Of a stretch of DNA of 64,000 nucleotides, positions 26,013 to 33,018 are shown piece by piece. Under the pieces are notes generated by a model. That model was given only the letters and a program-made list of their open reading frames with translations. It made no database searches and was not told the origin of the DNA. The position numbers and the translations under genes were made by a program. The stretch is from Sphingomonas sp. UBA978. GTDB lineage: Bacteria; Pseudomonadota; Alphaproteobacteria; Sphingomonadales; Sphingomonadaceae. How positions within the stretch are numbered: position 1 is the first letter of the stretch; every line of letters begins with the position of its first letter. The DNA lies in the NCBI RefSeq assembly GCF_002292295.1, contig NZ_DBBS01000020.1, positions 366,806 to 430,805 on the forward strand. Reading direction: 5' to 3'.

Positions 26013-26438
26013 ATGGCCTCGACACCTGCCTATGCGCTGATCGAACCCCGCCACGATCGCGAGAATTTCAGCATATCGGACCTCTCCGACGAGTTCGGGG
26101 TGACCGCGCGGGCGCTGCGCTTCTACGAGGACGAGGGGCTGATCGCCCCCGAACGTCGCGGCACGCAGCGCATCTACTCGCACCGCGACCGCGCCCGGCT
26201 TGCCTGGATCCTGCGCGGCAAGCGCGTCGGTTTCTCGCTCGGCGAGATCCGCGAGATGATCGACCTCTACGACCTCGACGACGGCCGCCGCGTCCAGCGC
26301 GAGGTGTCGATCGAGCGCTGCCGTGCCCGCATCGCGCTGCTCGAACGGCAGAAGCAGGACATCGACGCCGCCATCGCCGAACTCAACACCTTCGTGACGG
26401 TCGTAGAAGCCGTCCATACGTCTGACACACAAGGATAA
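26013..26438 (+). CDS. MerR-family transcriptional regulator (fatty-acid locus, copy 2)
   Basis: A 141-residue paralogue of the regulator at 24649. The helix-turn-helix ISDLSDEFGVTARALRFYEDEGLI is followed by RRGTQRIYSHRDRARLAWILRGKRVGFSLGEIREMIDLYD and a coiled-coil C-terminus. The alignment with copy 1 is strongest over RALRFYED and ILRGK-GFSL. It ends four bases before fadE, so the two genes form an operon and the protein probably controls it together with the dyad at 25983-25998. No metal-binding cysteines are present. The inducer, likely an acyl-CoA, is inferred from context. Confidence 0.9.
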   Translation: MASTPAYALIEPRHDRENFSISDLSDEFGVTARALRFYEDEGLIAPERRGTQRIYSHRDRARLAWILRGKRVGFSLGEIREMIDLYDLDDGRRVQREVSIERCRARIALLERQKQDIDAAIAELNTFVTVVEAVHTSDTQG

Positions 26439-26442
26439 CAGG

Positions 26443-28245
26443 ATGCCTCAGTACACGCCCCCCGTCCGCGACACCCGCTTCATCCTCGAGCATGTCGTCG
26501 GCCTCCAGAACTACAGCAACCTTCCGGGGTTCGACGCGGCGACTCCAGACGTGGTCGAGGCGGTGCTGGAAGAGGGCGGACGTTTCGTCGCCGAGGTGCT
26601 GTTCCCGATCAACCAGTCGGGCGATCAGGAAGGCTGCACGCGCCACGAGGACGGCAGCGTCACCACGCCCGCCGGCTTCAAGGAAGCCTACAGCCAATAT
26701 GTCGAAAGCGGCTGGGCGACGCTGGGCAATGCGCCCGAATATGGCGGTCAGGGCATGCCGCACGTCGTGTCGATCGCGTTCCAGGAGTATATGATCTCGT
26801 CCAACATGGCGTTCGCCATGTACCCGGGCCTGACGCATGGCGCGATCGCCGCGCTGGTCGCCAAGGGCAGCCCCGAGCAGCAGGCGATGTACGTCCCCAA
26901 GATGGTGTCGGGCGAGTGGGGCGGCACGATGAACCTGACCGAGCCGCAGTGCGGCACGGACCTGGGCCTGATCCGCACCAAGGCGGAGCCGCAGGCGGAC
27001 GGATCGTACGCGATCACCGGCACCAAGATCTTCATCTCGGCCGGCGAGCACGACCTGACCGACAATATCATCCACCTCGTGCTGGCGAAGACGCCGGGCG
27101 CGCCGGACAGTTCGAAGGGCATCAGCCTGTTCGTGGTGCCGAAGGTGATGGTCAATGCGGACGGTTCGCTGGGCGAGCGCAACGCGGTGACCTGCGGCTC
27201 GATCGAGCACAAGATGGGCATCCATGCCAATTCGACCTGCGTCATGAACTATGACGGCGCCAAGGGCTGGCTGGTCGGCGAGGAGATGAAGGGCCTCGCC
27301 GCGATGTTCATCATGATGAACGCCGCGCGCCTCGGCGTCGGGCTGCAGGGCCTCGCGATCGCCGAGGTCGCCTATCAGAACGCGGTCCAGTACGCCGAGG
27401 ATCGCCGGCAGGGCCGCGCGCTCAACGGCCCGAAGGAGCCGGGCGAGAAGGCGGACACGCTGTTCGTCCATCCCGACATCCGTCGCATGCTGATGGAGGG
27501 CAAGGCTTGGACCGAGGGCCTGCGCGCCTTGTGCCTGTGGGGTGCACTCCAGGTCGACCTCGAGCATCATGGCGCGACCGAGGAAGAGCGCGAGATGGCG
27601 GGCGACCTGATCGGCCTGCTGACCCCGGTCATCAAGGGCGTCGGCACCGACAAGGGCTATGAAGTCGCGACCAACGCGCAGCAGGTCTATGGCGGCCACG
27701 GTTATATCGCCGAATGGGGCATGGAGCAGTATGTTCGCGATGCCCGTATCGCGATGATCTACGAAGGCACCAACGGCGTACAGGCGATGGATCTCGTCGG
27801 CCGCAAGCTCGCCACCAAGGGTGGGCGTGCGGTGCAGGCGCTGTTCAAGATCGTCGCGGAGGAAACCGCCGCGGCCGAGGGTGTCGAGGCGACCGCGCAG
27901 ATCGCCACCGGACTGAAGAAGGCGCTGGGCGAGCTCCAGGCGGCGACGATGTGGTTCATGGCCAATGGCATGAAGAACCCAGAGAATGTCGGCGCCGGCG
28001 CGGTGCCTTACATGCACCTGATGGGGATCGTCGCCACCGGCCTGATGTGGCTGCGCATGGCGAAGGCGGCGGCCGAGCTGAAGGCGGCGGGAGAGGGCGA
28101 TGCCGCCTTCCTCGACGCCAAGCTGGTCACCGCGCGTTTCTTTGCCGAGCGGATCGTGCCGGACGCCGGCGCGCTGCGTCGCAAGATCGAGGGCGGTGCC
28201 GAGAGCCTGATGGCGCTGCCTCCCGAGATGTTCCGCGCGGCGTAA
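26443..28245 (+). CDS. Acyl-CoA dehydrogenase with C-terminal extension (FadE-type)
   Basis: A 600-residue acyl-CoA dehydrogenase of the long subfamily with the extra C-terminal domain. Visible features are the FAD-binding segments MNLTEPQCGTDLG and GTKIFISAGEHDL, QVYGGHGYIAEWGMEQYVRD, and YEGTNGVQAMDLVGRK, where the Glu of YEGTN is the usual catalytic base. It performs the first oxidation of beta-oxidation and passes electrons to ETF, which is not in the window. It is translated right after merR copy 2 (4-base gap) and followed by a GC-rich hairpin terminator. Confidence 0.93.
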   Translation: MPQYTPPVRDTRFILEHVVGLQNYSNLPGFDAATPDVVEAVLEEGGRFVAEVLFPINQSGDQEGCTRHEDGSVTTPAGFKEAYSQYVESGWATLGNAPEYGGQGMPHVVSIAFQEYMISSNMAFAMYPGLTHGAIAALVAKGSPEQQAMYVPKMVSGEWGGTMNLTEPQCGTDLGLIRTKAEPQADGSYAITGTKIFISAGEHDLTDNIIHLVLAKTPGAPDSSKGISLFVVPKVMVNADGSLGERNAVTCGSIEHKMGIHANSTCVMNYDGAKGWLVGEEMKGLAAMFIMMNAARLGVGLQGLAIAEVAYQNAVQYAEDRRQGRALNGPKEPGEKADTLFVHPDIRRMLMEGKAWTEGLRALCLWGALQVDLEHHGATEEEREMAGDLIGLLTPVIKGVGTDKGYEVATNAQQVYGGHGYIAEWGMEQYVRDARIAMIYEGTNGVQAMDLVGRKLATKGGRAVQALFKIVAEETAAAEGVEATAQIATGLKKALGELQAATMWFMANGMKNPENVGAGAVPYMHLMGIVATGLMWLRMAKAAAELKAAGEGDAAFLDAKLVTARFFAERIVPDAGALRRKIEGGAESLMALPPEMFRAA

Positions 28246-28255
28246 CCAAAGGGAG

Positions 28256-28286
28256 GGCGGCCGCGACGTGCGCGTCGACGGCCGCC
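28256..28286 (+). terminator. Hairpin terminator after fadE
   Basis: GGCGGCCG (28256-28263) pairs with CGGCCGCC (28279-28286), and inside it CGACG (28264-28268) pairs with CGTCG (28273-28277) around a TGCG loop with one bulged A. This gives a 13-bp stem 10 bases after the fadE stop. A short pyrimidine run (TCTCGTC) follows. Confidence 0.6.
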
Positions 28287-28383
28287 TCTCGTCACTGATC
28301 GTATTTCGTCGATTTCTGCGGCGCGACCGCGCATCTTTGCGTCCGGTCCGGAACCTTGCTGCAATGCAAGGGTTCGCCGCGCC

Positions 28384-28965
28384 ATGACCGACAACAACGC
28401 CGCCAACACCGCCAGCAGATATCCCCTGCTCGCCTTCCCCCATATCCAGCTGCATGGCGTCGTCGACGACATGATGTATGCGCGCTTCAAGACGCAGCTG
28501 GCCGACGCACCGCAGGACGGACCGCTCGTCGTCTCGATCACCACGCTGGGCGGCGATCCGGAAATGGGCCGCGCGATGGGCGCCGACATCCGCCTGCTGC
28601 GCGACTATACCGGCCGCGAGATCCTGTTCGTCGGCAAGGTCGCGGTCTATTCCGCCGGGGCGACGTTCATGTCGGCGTTTCCGGTCGAGAAGCGCTTCCT
28701 GACCCGCGGTACGCGGCTGATGCTGCACGAACGGTCGATGACCAGCACCATCCAGCTGTCCGGCCCGCTGACGACCCTGCCGGCGATGCTCAAGGCGAAG
28801 CTGCACGAGATCGAGGAATCGGTGAAGATTCAGGAGGAAGGATTCCGCGACATCGTCCGCGGGTCCGGCGTGACCTTCGAGGAATTGCAGAGCAAGGCGC
28901 CGTCCAACTGGTATATCGAGGCCGACGAGGCACGCGACCGCGGCCTCGTTCTCGATGTGATCTGA
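28384..28965 (+). CDS. ClpP/crotonase-fold peptidase-like protein
   Basis: A 193-residue protein of the ClpP-like fold. The strand LFVGKVAVYSAGATFMSAF carries Ser90 at the position of the ClpP nucleophile (AASMG), and LMLHERS carries His115 at the ClpP His position. The third triad residue, Asp in ClpP, appears to be Asn175 (SNWYIEADEA), so activity is uncertain. It lacks the N-terminal loops used by ClpP to dock ClpX/ClpA, and no AAA+ partner is adjacent. The gene lies alone between fadE and sdhB, with terminator-like hairpins on both sides. Known relatives are annotated only as ATP-dependent Clp protease proteolytic subunit-like. Confidence 0.75.
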   Translation: MTDNNAANTASRYPLLAFPHIQLHGVVDDMMYARFKTQLADAPQDGPLVVSITTLGGDPEMGRAMGADIRLLRDYTGREILFVGKVAVYSAGATFMSAFPVEKRFLTRGTRLMLHERSMTSTIQLSGPLTTLPAMLKAKLHEIEESVKIQEEGFRDIVRGSGVTFEELQSKAPSNWYIEADEARDRGLVLDVI

Positions 28966-28982
28966 TCGCGGCTTTGTCGCTC

Positions 28983-29004
28983 CGGGGGTTGCGCCGCGCC
29001 CCCG
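28983..29004 (+). terminator. Weak hairpin upstream of sdhB
   Basis: CGGGGG (28983-28988) and CCCCCG (28999-29004) with a 10-base loop lie between the ClpP-like gene and sdhB. The stem is only 6 bp and there is no T-tract, so termination is doubtful. Confidence 0.3.
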
Positions 29005-29049
29005 AAAGGCATAGCCGCAGGTGCAGCATTCAATAGGAGCGTTGCGGCG

Positions 29050-29835
29050 ATGGCCGAGTTCACCCTGCCCAAGAACAGCAAGGTCAAGGCGAAGGGCAAG
29101 GTCCATAAAGCGACCGGGGACGCCAAGCGGATCAAGACCTTCAAGGTCTATCGCTACGACCCCGACACCGCCGAGAACCCGCGCTACGACACGTTCGAGA
29201 TCAACCTCGACGAATGCGGCCCGATGGTGCTCGACGCGCTCATCAAGATGAAGGCGGAGCAGGATTCGTCGCTCACCTTCCGCCGTTCGTGCCGCGAGGG
29301 CATCTGCGGGTCGTGTTCGATGAACATCGACGGCCGCAACGGCCTCGCCTGCACCACCGCGATCGAGGACGTGAAGGGCGAGGTGAAGATCACGCCGCTG
29401 CCGGCGATGGACGTCATCAAGGATCTCGTCCCCGACTTCACGCACTTCTACGCGCAATACAGCTCGATCAAGCCTTGGATGCAGACGGTCAGCCCGCCGC
29501 CCTCGGGCAAGGAGCGGCTCCAGTCGCCGGAGGATCGCGCCAAGCTGGACGGCCTGTACGAGTGCATCCTGTGCGCCTGCTGCTCGACGTCCTGCCCGAG
29601 CTATTGGTGGAATGCCGACAAATTCCTGGGTCCGGCGATCCTGCTGCAGGCCTATCGCTGGCTGGCGGACAGCCGCGACGAGATGACCGGCGAGCGGCTC
29701 GACCAGCTCGAGGATCCGTTCCGCCTGTATCGTTGCCACACGATCATGAACTGCGCGAACACCTGCCCCAAGGGCCTCAACCCGGCCAAGGCGATCGCCG
29801 AGGTCAAGAAGATGGAAGCCGAGCGCATCCTGTAA
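29050..29835 (+). CDS. sdhB: Succinate dehydrogenase iron-sulfur subunit
   Basis: A 261-residue SdhB. The [2Fe-2S] site is Cys81, 86, 89 and 101 (CREGICGSC and the cysteine in GLAC). The [4Fe-4S]/[3Fe-4S] region has CILCACCSTSCP and CANTCPKGLNP. It carries electrons from SdhA to ubiquinone in complex II at the inner membrane. sdhC, sdhD and sdhA are not upstream as in many bacteria: the gene before it is the ClpP-like one. It heads a same-strand run of TCA genes ending at lpd and is followed six bases later by a thioesterase gene. Confidence 0.96.
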   Translation: MAEFTLPKNSKVKAKGKVHKATGDAKRIKTFKVYRYDPDTAENPRYDTFEINLDECGPMVLDALIKMKAEQDSSLTFRRSCREGICGSCSMNIDGRNGLACTTAIEDVKGEVKITPLPAMDVIKDLVPDFTHFYAQYSSIKPWMQTVSPPPSGKERLQSPEDRAKLDGLYECILCACCSTSCPSYWWNADKFLGPAILLQAYRWLADSRDEMTGERLDQLEDPFRLYRCHTIMNCANTCPKGLNPAKAIAEVKKMEAERIL

Positions 29836-29841
29836 CCGGCG

Positions 29842-30303
29842 GTGACGGACACGCCCTCACCGGTCTTCAGCTACGAGGACGATCCGGAACTGCCGGGCTG
29901 GAAGCGCTGGCAGTTCCGCGACGCCACGCGCTACAATGCCTTCATCGAGCCGCTGCACGTCCGTGTCGAGGGTGACATCGCCCGGGTGCGGATGCTGCCG
30001 CGCCGGGCGCATTCCAACATGCGCGATAACGTCCATGGCGGTGCGCTGCTCGGCTTCATGGACGTCGCCTTGTTTGCGGCGGCGCGCGGGTTCGGCGTGC
30101 TGGGGGCAGGGGGCGCGGTGACGCTCGACCTGTCCGCACAATTCATCGGCGGCGGTGTGGTCGGCGTGCCGCTGGAGGCTCGGATCGAATTGCTGCGCGA
30201 GACGGGGCGGATGCTGTTCCTGCGCGGGCTGGTCGTGCAGGAGGACGTGCCGACGATCGCCAGCTTTACCGGGACCTTGCGCAAGGCGACCGAACGGGGC
30301 TGA
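29842..30303 (+). CDS. PaaI-type hotdog thioesterase
   Basis: A 153-residue single hotdog-domain protein with the central helix motif NVHGGALLGFMDVALFAAA, typical of the PaaI/YbgC acyl-CoA thioesterase superfamily, then LDLSAQFIGGG and ARIELLRETGRMLFLRGLVV. It is likely a cytosolic acyl-CoA thioesterase with unknown chain preference. The GTG start at 29842 follows the sdhB stop by six bases, indicating co-transcription. The linkage to sdhB and zapE recurs in sphingomonads to my recollection. The 122 bases after it contain a fragment of a palindromic repeat. Confidence 0.82.
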   Translation: MTDTPSPVFSYEDDPELPGWKRWQFRDATRYNAFIEPLHVRVEGDIARVRMLPRRAHSNMRDNVHGGALLGFMDVALFAAARGFGVLGAGGAVTLDLSAQFIGGGVVGVPLEARIELLRETGRMLFLRGLVVQEDVPTIASFTGTLRKATERG

Positions 30304-30323
30304 TCCGACACGCTTGCGTACGG

Positions 30324-30350
30324 CCCTCACCCTCCCGGCGCGAAGCCGGC
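30324..30350. repeat. Fragment of palindromic repeat family 2
   Basis: CCCTCACCCTCCC followed by a GCCGGC-rich part matches one arm of the inverted repeat pair at 33911-34045. It lies in the gap between the thioesterase gene and zapE (30304-30425), a degraded or solo copy. Confidence 0.45.
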
Positions 30351-30425
30351 GCCGGACGAATACTAGGCGGGACCCGGTTTTCCCTATCCCGAACGCGCGC
30401 GGCCGCGTGCGCAGGAGCACGACGA

Positions 30426-31526
30426 ATGACGAAAGTCCTCAACGCCTATGATGCGCTGGTCGCTGCGGGCGAATTGCGCACCGATCCCGAGCAACGGGCG
30501 GCCGCCACCCGGCTGGATACGCTCGCTGCCGAGCTGGAGACGCCAAAGCGCGCCGGCCTGTTCGCCCGCCTGACCGGTCGCGGCGGCGCCAGTCCGCGCG
30601 GCGTCTACATGTTCGGCGACGTCGGCCGCGGCAAGTCGATGATGATGGACCTGTTCTTCGCGAACGTCGGCGTGGAGCGCAAGCGCCGCGTCCATTTTTC
30701 CGAATTCATGCTCGAGGTCCATGGCCGCATCGCGATCGAGCGGCGCAAGGAGGCGGGCGACCCGATCGCCCCCGTCGCCGCGGCGCTGGCCGAGGAGACG
30801 CGGCTGCTCGCCTTCGACGAGATGATGGTCACCAATTCGCCCGATGCGATGATCCTCAGCCGGCTGTTCACCGCCCTGCTGGAGGCGGGGGTGACCGTCG
30901 TCACCACCTCCAACCGTGCGCCCGCCGACCTCTACAGGAACGGCCTCAACCGCGAGCATTTCCTGCCTTTCATCGCGCTGATCGAGGCGCGGCTCGACGT
31001 GGTGACGCTCAACGGGCCGATCGACTATCGCCGCGACCGGCTGGGGCAGCAGAACACCTGGCTGGTCCCCAACGGTCCGGCGGCGACTGCTGACCTTTCC
31101 GCCGCCTTCTTCCGCCTGACCGATCACGAGGTGACCGAGCCGATCCCGGCGGAGGACATCGTCGTGCAGGGGCGCACGCTGCATGTCCCCAAGACGCTGA
31201 AGGGCGTCGCGGTCTTCTCGTTCCGGAAACTGTGCGGCGAGGCGCGGGGCGCGGCGGACTATCTCGCCGTCGCGCGGCGCTATCATACCGTCATCCTCGT
31301 CGGCGTGCCCAGGCTCGGGCCGGAGAACCGCAACGAGGCGGCGCGGTTCGTCGCGCTGATCGACGCGCTCTACGAGCATAAGGTCAAGCTGCTCGCCGCG
31401 GCGGATGCCGAGCCGGACGCGCTCTATCCGGAGGGCGACGGGCGGTTCGAATTCCAGCGCACGGTCAGCCGGCTGGAGGAAATGCGCTCCGAGGATTACC
31501 TCGCGCAAGGCCATGGCAGCACCTAA
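30426..31526 (+). CDS. zapE: Cell division protein ZapE / AFG1-like ATPase
   Basis: A 366-residue P-loop ATPase of the AFG1/ZapE family. Walker A is GDVGRGKS at residues 64-71, Walker B is RLLAFDEMMV, and a sensor-like TTSNRAPADLY follows. In E. coli ZapE affects FtsZ-ring stability under stress, while the mitochondrial homologue LACE1/AFG1 acts on respiratory-complex proteins. Its conserved placement between sdhB and mdh suits a role in respiratory protein quality control, though this is an inference. The frame is intact and the length is as expected. Confidence 0.93.
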   Translation: MTKVLNAYDALVAAGELRTDPEQRAAATRLDTLAAELETPKRAGLFARLTGRGGASPRGVYMFGDVGRGKSMMMDLFFANVGVERKRRVHFSEFMLEVHGRIAIERRKEAGDPIAPVAAALAEETRLLAFDEMMVTNSPDAMILSRLFTALLEAGVTVVTTSNRAPADLYRNGLNREHFLPFIALIEARLDVVTLNGPIDYRRDRLGQQNTWLVPNGPAATADLSAAFFRLTDHEVTEPIPAEDIVVQGRTLHVPKTLKGVAVFSFRKLCGEARGAADYLAVARRYHTVILVGVPRLGPENRNEAARFVALIDALYEHKVKLLAAADAEPDALYPEGDGRFEFQRTVSRLEEMRSEDYLAQGHGST

Positions 31527-31556
31527 TTGCACCTGCGAACCATTATCAACTAAAGT
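31527..31556 (+). promoter_or_regulatory. Candidate sigma-70-like promoter before mdh
   Basis: TTGCAC (31527-31532) is followed after 18 bases by TAAAGT (31551-31556), in a locally AT-richer stretch between zapE and mdh. The match is moderate. It would give mdh and the suc genes their own transcript with a leader of about 85 bases. Confidence 0.35.
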
Positions 31557-31647
31557 CTTAATCCTTGGCGATTAGCGGTTGCCGGGCGCCGAAAAGGGGC
31601 GTAGGCGGCATGGCCAATCAGGACCTGCCTTTACGGAGATGGATTGG

Positions 31648-32610
31648 ATGGCTCGCAAGAAGATCGCGCTGATCGGCGCCGGCAATATCGGCGGCACGCT
31701 CGCGCACCTCGCGGCGCTCAAGAATTTGGGTGATATCGTCCTCTTCGACGTCGCCGAAGGCGTGCCGCAGGGCAAGGCGCTCGACCTGTCGCAGTGCGGC
31801 CCGGTCGAAGGCTTCGATGCGACGATCATCGGTTCGAACGATTACGCCGACATCGCCGGCGCCGACGTCATCATCGTCACCGCCGGTGTCGCCCGCAAGC
31901 CGGGCATGAGCCGCGACGACCTGCTCGGCATCAACCTGAAGGTGATGAAGGCGGTCGGCGAGGGCATCAAGGCCAACGCGCCGAACGCCTTCGTGATCTG
32001 CATCACCAACCCGCTCGACGCGATGGTCTGGGCGCTCCGCGAATTCTCGGGCCTGCCGCACCATATGGTCGTCGGCATGGCGGGGGTGCTCGACAGCGCG
32101 CGCTTCAGCCATTTCCTGGCCGAGGAATTCCAGGTGTCGGTCAAGGACGTCACCAGCTTCGTACTCGGTGGTCATGGCGACACGATGGTGCCGGTCATCA
32201 GCTATTCGACGGTGTCGGGCATCCCCATCCCCGACCTCATCAAGATGGGCCGGTCGACGCAGGACAAGATCGACGCGATCGTCAAGCGCACCCGCGGCGG
32301 CGGCGGCGAGATCGTCGTGCTGCTCAAGACCGGCTCGGCCTATTACGCGCCGGCGACCAGCGGCATCGCGATGGCGGAGGCCTATCTCTACGACCAGAAG
32401 CGCGTCCTGCCGGCAGCGGCCTATGTCGACGGCCAGTATGGCGTGAACGATCTGTACGTCGGTGTTCCGGTGGTCATCGGTGCCGGTGGCGTGGAGCAGA
32501 TCGTCGAGATCGCGCTGGACGACGAGGCGAAGGCGAACCTCACCGTGTCGGTGGATGCGGTGAAGGAGCTGCTGGTCGCGTGCAAGGGGATCGACGGTTC
32601 GCTGAATTGA
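31648..32610 (+). CDS. mdh: Malate dehydrogenase
   Basis: A 320-residue NAD-dependent malate dehydrogenase of the LDH-like type common in alphaproteobacteria. It has the Rossmann motif ALIGAGNIGGTLA, the substrate-binding arginines in AGVARKPGMSRDDLLGIN, the segment CITNPLDAM and the catalytic His in LGGHGDTMVP. ATG 31648 is chosen because GGAG (31635-31638) is spaced nine bases from it; an ATG three codons upstream has no room for a ribosome site. Oxaloacetate formation completes the TCA cycle. The next TCA gene downstream is sucD, after a 408-base interruption by a GIY-YIG element. Confidence 0.96.
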   Translation: MARKKIALIGAGNIGGTLAHLAALKNLGDIVLFDVAEGVPQGKALDLSQCGPVEGFDATIIGSNDYADIAGADVIIVTAGVARKPGMSRDDLLGINLKVMKAVGEGIKANAPNAFVICITNPLDAMVWALREFSGLPHHMVVGMAGVLDSARFSHFLAEEFQVSVKDVTSFVLGGHGDTMVPVISYSTVSGIPIPDLIKMGRSTQDKIDAIVKRTRGGGGEIVVLLKTGSAYYAPATSGIAMAEAYLYDQKRVLPAAAYVDGQYGVNDLYVGVPVVIGAGGVEQIVEIALDDEAKANLTVSVDAVKELLVACKGIDGSLN

Positions 32611-32627
32611 TGAATTGACTGATACCA

Positions 32628-32645
32628 CCCCGGCGGAGGCCGGGG
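32628..32645 (+). repeat. Palindromic repeat family 1, left end of GIY-YIG element
   Basis: Arms CCCCGGC (32628-32634) and GCCGGGG (32639-32645) surround GGAG. The conserved asymmetric tail TCCAGTCGGGAAGG follows on the right and gives the unit its orientation. It lies 17 bases after the mdh stop codon. Confidence 0.85.
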
Positions 32646-32667
32646 TCCAGTCGGGAAGGTCGTTGTC

Positions 32668-32964
32668 TTGGGCGAAGCTGCCGCCGTTTACATGATGGCG
32701 AACAGGCGCAACGACACGATCTATCTGGGGTCGACGATCAATCTGCCGAAGCGCGTGTGGGAGCACCGTAACGGAGTCGTCGACGGGTTTACGAAGACAT
32801 ATGGTTGCCATGTCCTCGTCTGGTACGAGGTTCTCGGCAGCTGGGAAGCCGCACGGCAGCGAGAGCTGCAGATGAAGCAATGGAAGCGAGCGTGGAAGCT
32901 GCGTGAGATCGAGGGTCTCAACCCGGAGTGGGGCGACCTGTATGACCGTATCGCACTGCCCTGA
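32668..32964 (+). CDS. GIY-YIG nuclease domain protein
   Basis: A 98-residue single-domain protein of the GIY-YIG (UPF0213/YhbQ-like) superfamily. The GIY and YIG strands read VYM (residues 7-9) and YLG (19-21). The catalytic Arg is probably Arg29 in LPKRVWEHR and the metal-binding Glu is Glu66 in RQRELQMKQW. The C-terminal WKRAWKLREIEGLNPEWGDLY is typical of the family. TTG 32668 is taken as the start because the internal ATG at 32692 would delete the first conserved strand. Such proteins cut DNA in repair or mobile-element contexts. Its exact fit between two inverted palindromic repeats suggests it acts on them. It looks intact and is co-oriented with the TCA genes. Confidence 0.85.
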   Translation: MGEAAAVYMMANRRNDTIYLGSTINLPKRVWEHRNGVVDGFTKTYGCHVLVWYEVLGSWEAARQRELQMKQWKRAWKLREIEGLNPEWGDLYDRIALP

Positions 32965-32981
32965 GCGCATTCCCAACTGGA

Positions 32982-32999
32982 CCCCGGCATTCGCCGGGG
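32982..32999 (-). repeat. Palindromic repeat family 1, right end of GIY-YIG element
   Basis: Arms CCCCGGC (32982-32988) and GCCGGGG (32993-32999) surround ATTC. The tail, read on the minus strand, is TCCAGTTGGGAATG, so this unit is inverted relative to the left one. It ends 19 bases before the sucD start codon and must be part of the sucD leader. Confidence 0.85.
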
Positions 33000-33018
33000 T
33001 GGTAAGGACGAAACGCAG

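Larger units (their letters stand above)
32622..33005. mobile_element. Putative GIY-YIG nuclease element with inverted palindromic ends
   Basis: The 408-base gap between mdh and sucD holds a single compact unit. Each end carries a palindrome with arms CCCCGGC and GCCGGGG and a 4-base loop: left core 32628-32645 (loop GGAG), right core 32982-32999 (loop ATTC on this strand). Each core is preceded, reading inward, by ACCA and followed by a conserved tail, TCCAGTCGGGAAGG on the left and TCCAGTTGGGAATG on the right strand-reversed copy. The two units are therefore inverted with tails pointing inward. The nuclease gene fills the space between them with only 8 and 6 bases to spare. No target-site duplication was recognised. 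The mobile nature is an inference from this layout and from the nuclease-free copy at 38345-38448. Confidence 0.55.

Noticed and set aside
26383..29739. An 1118-codon open frame on the minus strand across fadE, the ClpP-like gene and sdhB
   Set aside because: It is a GC-rich shadow of well-supported genes. Its translation is His/Arg-rich with no recognisable domain.
32692..32964. Shorter GIY-YIG protein starting at the internal ATG 32692
   Set aside because: It would remove the first conserved strand (VYM), so the TTG at 32668 is preferred, though not proven.
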